DNA of 20,937 bases. It comes from Euperipatoides rowelli (Eukaryota; Onychophora; Udeonychophora; Euonychophora; Peripatopsidae). This document shows, piece by piece, positions 12,801 through 18,800 of the stretch. The position numbers and the translations under genes were made by a program. The number at the start of each line of letters is the position of its first letter. Position 1 is the first letter of the stretch. Below the pieces are notes generated by a model. That model was not told the origin of the DNA and ran no database searches. It worked only from the letters and a program-made list of their open reading frames with translations. The stretch lies in assembly GCA_003024985.2 (NCBI GenBank), contig PXIH01S0004343.1; one strand, written 5' to 3'.

Positions 12801-15800
12801 TGTTTCACACAATATCTTAATAGGTAAACTAATGGATTTAAATGTCTTCAGACACTCTGTTTTAGATCTGCTCTTTTCTTGAGAATAGAGTGCAAATTTT
12901 AAAAATTAATAACAATAATGGTTAAATTACTTTTTGGCTAAAAATGGCCTACCCCAAGCTGCCGTTATGGGTTCTTTTCTTTTAATTATTATGATTACTG
13001 ATTTAGCTCAGCCATACTCAACTTTTTTTCCCCTCCGGGCCACATACATTTGTTTGCAACATCAAGTGGGCCGTTATATGATATATCAGCAGTCGGCAAC
13101 CAGTTAGTGTCACATGAAAAAAAGCTCTTCTAAAAAAAATGGCTACAAAAAAATATCCTGCTCAAGTGTGGTATTATGAACTTCGCATGCGCATATATAC
13201 ACTCTACTTAAGTTCAATAATTAATTTTTTTAAAAAAAAAATGAAACAAACGACTAAAAATGGGTCGGTCCATTAAACTAATTTAAAGTGTAAAATGATT
13301 ATTTTGCTATTTGAATTCTAAATAATTTAAATTTACCTTATAGCACACAAATGAGCTGTATTTTAAAAAACTGATCACGGAGAGGCATAGTTTTATCATT
13401 CTAGTATTACCCACGCGAGAGCTACGGTGTTAGCTTGTGAGAACCTAAGTGCCGTCAGTGTCTGCTTAACCGTCATTCAATTGTTGCCGCTAATTTCAAG
13501 ATTTTAAAAAATTTAAATTCATGACTGTGTTTCGGGCCGCATGTAAAAGCTTGGTGGACCACATGTGACCCGCAGGTTGTGTATGGCTGCTTTAGCTTCC
13601 TACTGTTCTTTCAGACTATTATATTGACATTACTTTATCTTGCTTTGTTCCAAATAAAAATAATTTTAACCCACAAGATATAGTTAATTCCATTTTGAAA
13701 CAGAAGTAGTTAAATTACCTTTAAATCCTAATAAATGTTCTTTAATTGCACATAATTTCTCTAAAACTTTCCATTCTTCATCTGTTAATGTTTATAATAA
13801 TGAATTAATTCCTGTAAACAATTCCAACATTTTAGGAGTGTATGCCAAGCAAAATTTAAAATGGAACCTGCAAGTAAATTATATTTTAACAAAAAGATAA
13901 CAAATCATTTTATATTCTTTACAAATTAAAACAACATGTTATAAAACTTTCATTGGAACCAATATTAGAATATTGCACACCTGTTTGGCACTCTTCTTTG
14001 ACTATGGAACAATCGAGAGAAATTGAAGGGATCCAGAGGAGGGCATTGAGAATCATTTTGAATGGGAGTTATTTAGATTATCAAAATGGTCTATCAATTT
14101 TTAAATTAAAAACTTTAGAGGATAGGAGAATTGATTTGATAAAAAAAAAAAATTATAAATTTTTGTTTTGAAATGTTTTCTGATTATCTTCCTCCCACTT
14201 TTGGATCTTCATCTAATAGGTTAACTAGAAATTCTAGATCTTTTTGTATGTCTCATGTAAAAACAGAGATTTGTTAAATCTCCAATTAACTTTATGATTA
14301 AGTTGACTAATAATATTAAGATTTTTTTTTCTCACATTGTTTTTGCATATAGGCTATACAGTACCTTATAATTTATTTTGTAAAAATCTTCACATCCTAC
14401 TTAGGGAAAGAAAATTTAAAACTCATTTCTCTCTCTCATATTCATTTGCATATTTGTTATTAAATGAATAAAATATACCTTTAAATACAATAGTTCTTTT
14501 TTAACATTTAATAATCTACAGTATATTATATACTGTAAAATCCTAAGTACAGTATGTTTGGTACTGTATGTATCAGAAATAGACTAACTCCCTCTATTGA
14601 TTAAAAATGTAACTAAAATTCAATTTTATGTATTATGAAAGATTATTATCTACAGTATAAATATAAATCCCTTATGTACGGTTGATCTTATAAAATTTGA
14701 GGGGAGGGTGGGGGAGGCAGAAGCATGAGATGGGGGAAAATGGGGGGGGGGATGAATTTTTGTCATGGGAGGGTTATTTAACATTCTAGGGCANACATAT
14801 TTTGCATGGGGTATTTAGTCTGTATATCCCAATAGATAATCTGTATTTGTACTGTATATACTGTATGTAGTATGTATTTAATTGAAATGTTTCAGATTAA
14901 AGATGTCTGCTATTTCTTTGCTGTTCTTATGGTTATGGCTATTGCTTTTGGAGTAGCCCGGCAGTCAATTCTTAATCCTAATGAGCCTCCTCACTGGAAG
15001 TTATTGATCAATGTTGTTTATGAACCTTATTTCATGATATTTGGTGAACTATTTACTGAACATATTAATCGTAAGTAGAATACAAAATGCCATTCTTGAT
15101 TTCAAAATATTAACCCTTTCCACTCCACTGAATTCAGAGAATTTGGTTTCTACAGCTCCACAATAAAAATGAAAAATCTTTTTTTTTTAAAAAAAAAATT
15201 AAGATTAGTATTCTTTTAATTCATTTTTTTTTTAAAAAATCTCTTGGGATAATTAAAGAAAATTATTTTTTGAGTTTTTAAAATAAAAAAATATAGTAAT
15301 TGAAGAATATTTGAATATAATAATAATTATTGATTATGAAATACAAGAAAATGAAAATGGCGATTCAGAATTGACTTTGGAGTGCAACTACTAAATTGAA
15401 AATGGCGATTGAGAATCGCCATTGGAGTGGAAAGGGTTAACATATATTTCCATTTGATTTAAAATGAAATAATAATTAAATATTTAATAAGGCAGATGTT
15501 CCTAGGAATAAAAATAGATATACTGTCCTTTTATTTATATCTGTTTATGCCAAAATTAAAGAGCTTGCAATTATTTTGGTAAAAAGGCTATTCTAAAAAA
15601 TCTTTTAGTATTTTTTTTTTTTTTTTTGTCTTTAATGGGGCTGATATACTGGATTTTAGGAAGTCCTGTATTTAAGAAAGATCTTGGATAACTTCTGGAA
15701 ACTAATCAGAACTGGAAATGATTCTTCACACTAGCAAAAACTTCAATTAAGACTCAGGAAAATGACATAGTAAATCTCATCACTTTGATTAAACAAAGAA

Positions 15801-18800
15801 TTTGTAATTCACAATTAATTATTGCAGCCAGACGAGATAGCTAGCGATAATGAGATTTTATTTCAAGTATGAAAATATAGAAACAAAAAAATCTCTTGCA
15901 GTTATAACAATATGGAAGTTTTGGGTTAAGACTTCAAAAATCAATTTATGGTTGTGTTCCAATGAATGAAGAAGAAATCCTAGGCTGACACCATAAAGAG
16001 AATTGTGTTTATTTTTAGTGAGTCGTGGCGAAAAATAATCTGATATATGTTGGATGTTACACAGAATTAACGTTGTAATAGGCTACATTCTTCCATTATC
16101 TCATTCTAATAAAAAAATCTTTCTAAGCTTTTGAAAGCATGTCAAAAAAAAAAAACCAGGAATATCACAATGTTCATCTGAATCTGATAGGATTCGGATG
16201 AATGTTGGATAAGTTTAACAAAGTGTGTTATTAAATATACTGTACATTGTATCATTGATAATTGAGATGATTACCCAGTTTATAGTTATGGACATTTTAT
16301 GATTTTTCCAGTGTAAGGAAAATCATATCAGTTTTCTTATATGGATGTGAGATTTGGACTTAAGACTTGGAAAATATATCCATGCTTTTGATTTATCTTT
16401 GTGCGCAAGAAGAATGTTGAAAAGAAAATGGACAGATTTAATCAGAAATGAGGAAGTGTGAAGAAGATGGGGAGGTGGTTATAGTCTTTTGGATGAAGTA
16501 AGGAAGAGGAAATGGAAATTTGCCGGACATGTCTTGAGAAGATCTGCAGGAATTAGACTAGTAACAACATTTGAGGGGTGGACAGAAGTGGGGGGGGGGA
16601 AGAAGAGGAAGACCAAGAAGAGAATGACTGAACGACCTAAAGGACTGGGTTGGGTGAACATCAGACAACTCTTCTCTGTGTTAAAAAGAAAAGCTCAAGA
16701 TAGAATTGTTTGGCAATCCATGTGCGTGAATCTTCGTCTCAGAGAACACACCCAAGACGATATATTATTTTTCAAACTCCTAGCTTGAATGCAAAAATGG
16801 ATGTTAAAATTCTAAATGGTATTTTACTACAACTTGATCATTCTATGAAATACCATAGCTGATTAGGACTTATCATCCTACAAGATAACTAAGACTCATC
16901 ATTTTACAAGAAGAGAGATTAGGATTTATCATAATATAAGTGACTAGAATTCATCATCATACAAAATAACTGACGAACAAAAAACTAAGTACGACTCATT
17001 ATCCTATAACTGACTAGGACTCATTATCCTATAAGATGCCTAACTAGAGCTCATCATTCTGTAAAGTAAGTAGCTAGGATTCATCAGTTTATAAGATAAC
17101 TGTATAGGATGCATCGACCTTATAAGTGATTAGGTTTCATCATTCTATAACTGACTAGGCTTCATCCATCCTACAAGATACTTGACTAGGATTCATACTA
17201 TAACTAAGATTCAACATCCAATAAGATAAATGACTAAGATTCATCAACATATACAGTATAAGAAAACAATGATTAATTTTCTGATAAAATAGTTATGATT
17301 CATCATCCTATATAATAACTGAATAGGATTAATCAACATGTAAGATAACTGACTAGGATTCATCATCTTAGAATCCTTAAGAATATTATTCTCCAGAACT
17401 TTGTTTGAAGATGAAATACATCAGAGACTCTAGTATGATAACTGTTTTTGTTTTAGTTACTTGATATTTTTTGTCCCTTGTCTGTTTGTTTTTGTTTTAG
17501 TAATATTGATATTGTATTTTTTTTTTCTATCTTAAGGAATGTCTAACAAATTAACTTTTGTAGTTCTACTTTATTTTGGAGTTTGGTTTATTAATAAGTA
17601 ACATTTATTTTTACATATTCAGATTTAGAAAATTATTTTTAAATTATACTGTATTGATTGATTATATTTTTGTTAATGTTGATGTAAATTTTCATCCCAT
17701 AATTGCAATTACTTATAAGAAAAAAATAAGATTATTGTATCTACTCATCCCTTTTAAATATAACCAACTTCAAAATTGACTGAATATTAATATTTTTAAA
17801 AAAATCTTCTGATTGATTCTGGTTATTATTTTTACTACCTGCAATCGAACTCTGGATAAGCAAGCCTGACTTCAGGCTTGTGTACCATGACCAGATTAGC
17901 CGACTGGTCATGATACATACAATAAACCCTAATAATAATAATAAAAAGTGTATATCTAAGTCTGAGTACTAAAACATTTTTAACCCACATTTTTTGTATA
18001 CTCAGCCATTATTCTTTTAAAATAATATTTTAATGAATATGACAAAATCTGCTATCAGTTGGATACACAAATGTTCATCTTGGATAGTAGTGTTCACTGA
18101 TAGATATTTCCTTTTTCTTCATTCTCTGAACATGCGCAGAAATAAGACAGACAATAAATGGCAAAGACCAAATTGTCTGTTCAGTCTAGTCTGGGCAACA
18201 TTAAATTACAGAAACAAAGAGCTTAAAAGTATAACAAATAAGCAAATATTAATAACTGAAGAGTTAGTAATGGCTGCACTGCAATTACAAATAAAATGTA
18301 GAGGTATAACATGGTGTCAATTAGTTTCATCATCATATCAACTGGATGATTTTTGCAAATGATGAAGAATTAAAGAAAGAAAAAATAAACTTAACTAAAT
18401 TAACATCATTATATGACATTTAATTTTCCTCATCAAATAATAGCAGAAAAACAGTGTAACCATTTTTTTCTTCCATCAATTGTCCAAAAACTACACCATT
18501 CACAGAAATATGATTATTGTTGTTTATAATATTATGGCAATCAAGTTTGAAGAATGTTGATTTAATTTTAAAAGGTGTGGCAGATTTGTAACAATATTTA
18601 TAACACAATGGTTATAAAAACTATAAAATGAGAACCTTTTGTAGACATATAGGTCTGAATTCAAACTCAACTTATAATCATTCATTAATTTTTTTTTTTT
18701 CAGCTGGTTGTGATACTAATGACCCAAGGTGCACTACGGGTGCTTGGATTACCCCTATTCTTATGTCCATCTATCTTCTGATGACCTACATGTTGTTGGT

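Larger units (their letters stand above)
10947..14895 (+). other. TRPM intron 6
   Basis: GT-AG phase 0 intron of about 3.9 kb between S4-S5 linker and S5. The first 1.3 kb (10947-12280) is AT-rich with A/T runs and nothing recognisable. From 12290 to about 14270 it is LINE debris with a nested hAT-like element, and then a G-rich tract lies near 14700. Confidence 0.85.
15071..18703 (+). other. TRPM intron 7
   Basis: GT-AG phase 1 intron of about 3.6 kb between the pore loop and S6. It holds a piggyBac-like MITE, a LINE remnant, a long degenerate array and two hairpins. The stretches 15450-16300 and 17930-18690 show no feature I can support. Confidence 0.85.

Noticed and set aside
16479-16661. 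Minus-strand Pro-rich open frame
   Set aside because: It is the antisense of the LINE remnant's Gly/Lys/Arg-rich stretch.
18033-18362. 109-residue open frame in intron 7
   Set aside because: No recognisable motif, lies between TRPM exons without usable splice pattern, and composition is like the intron around it. It could be a degraded repeat but I cannot show that.
18420-18608. Minus-strand 62-residue open frame
   Set aside because: Asn-rich chance frame in AT-rich intron; no support.
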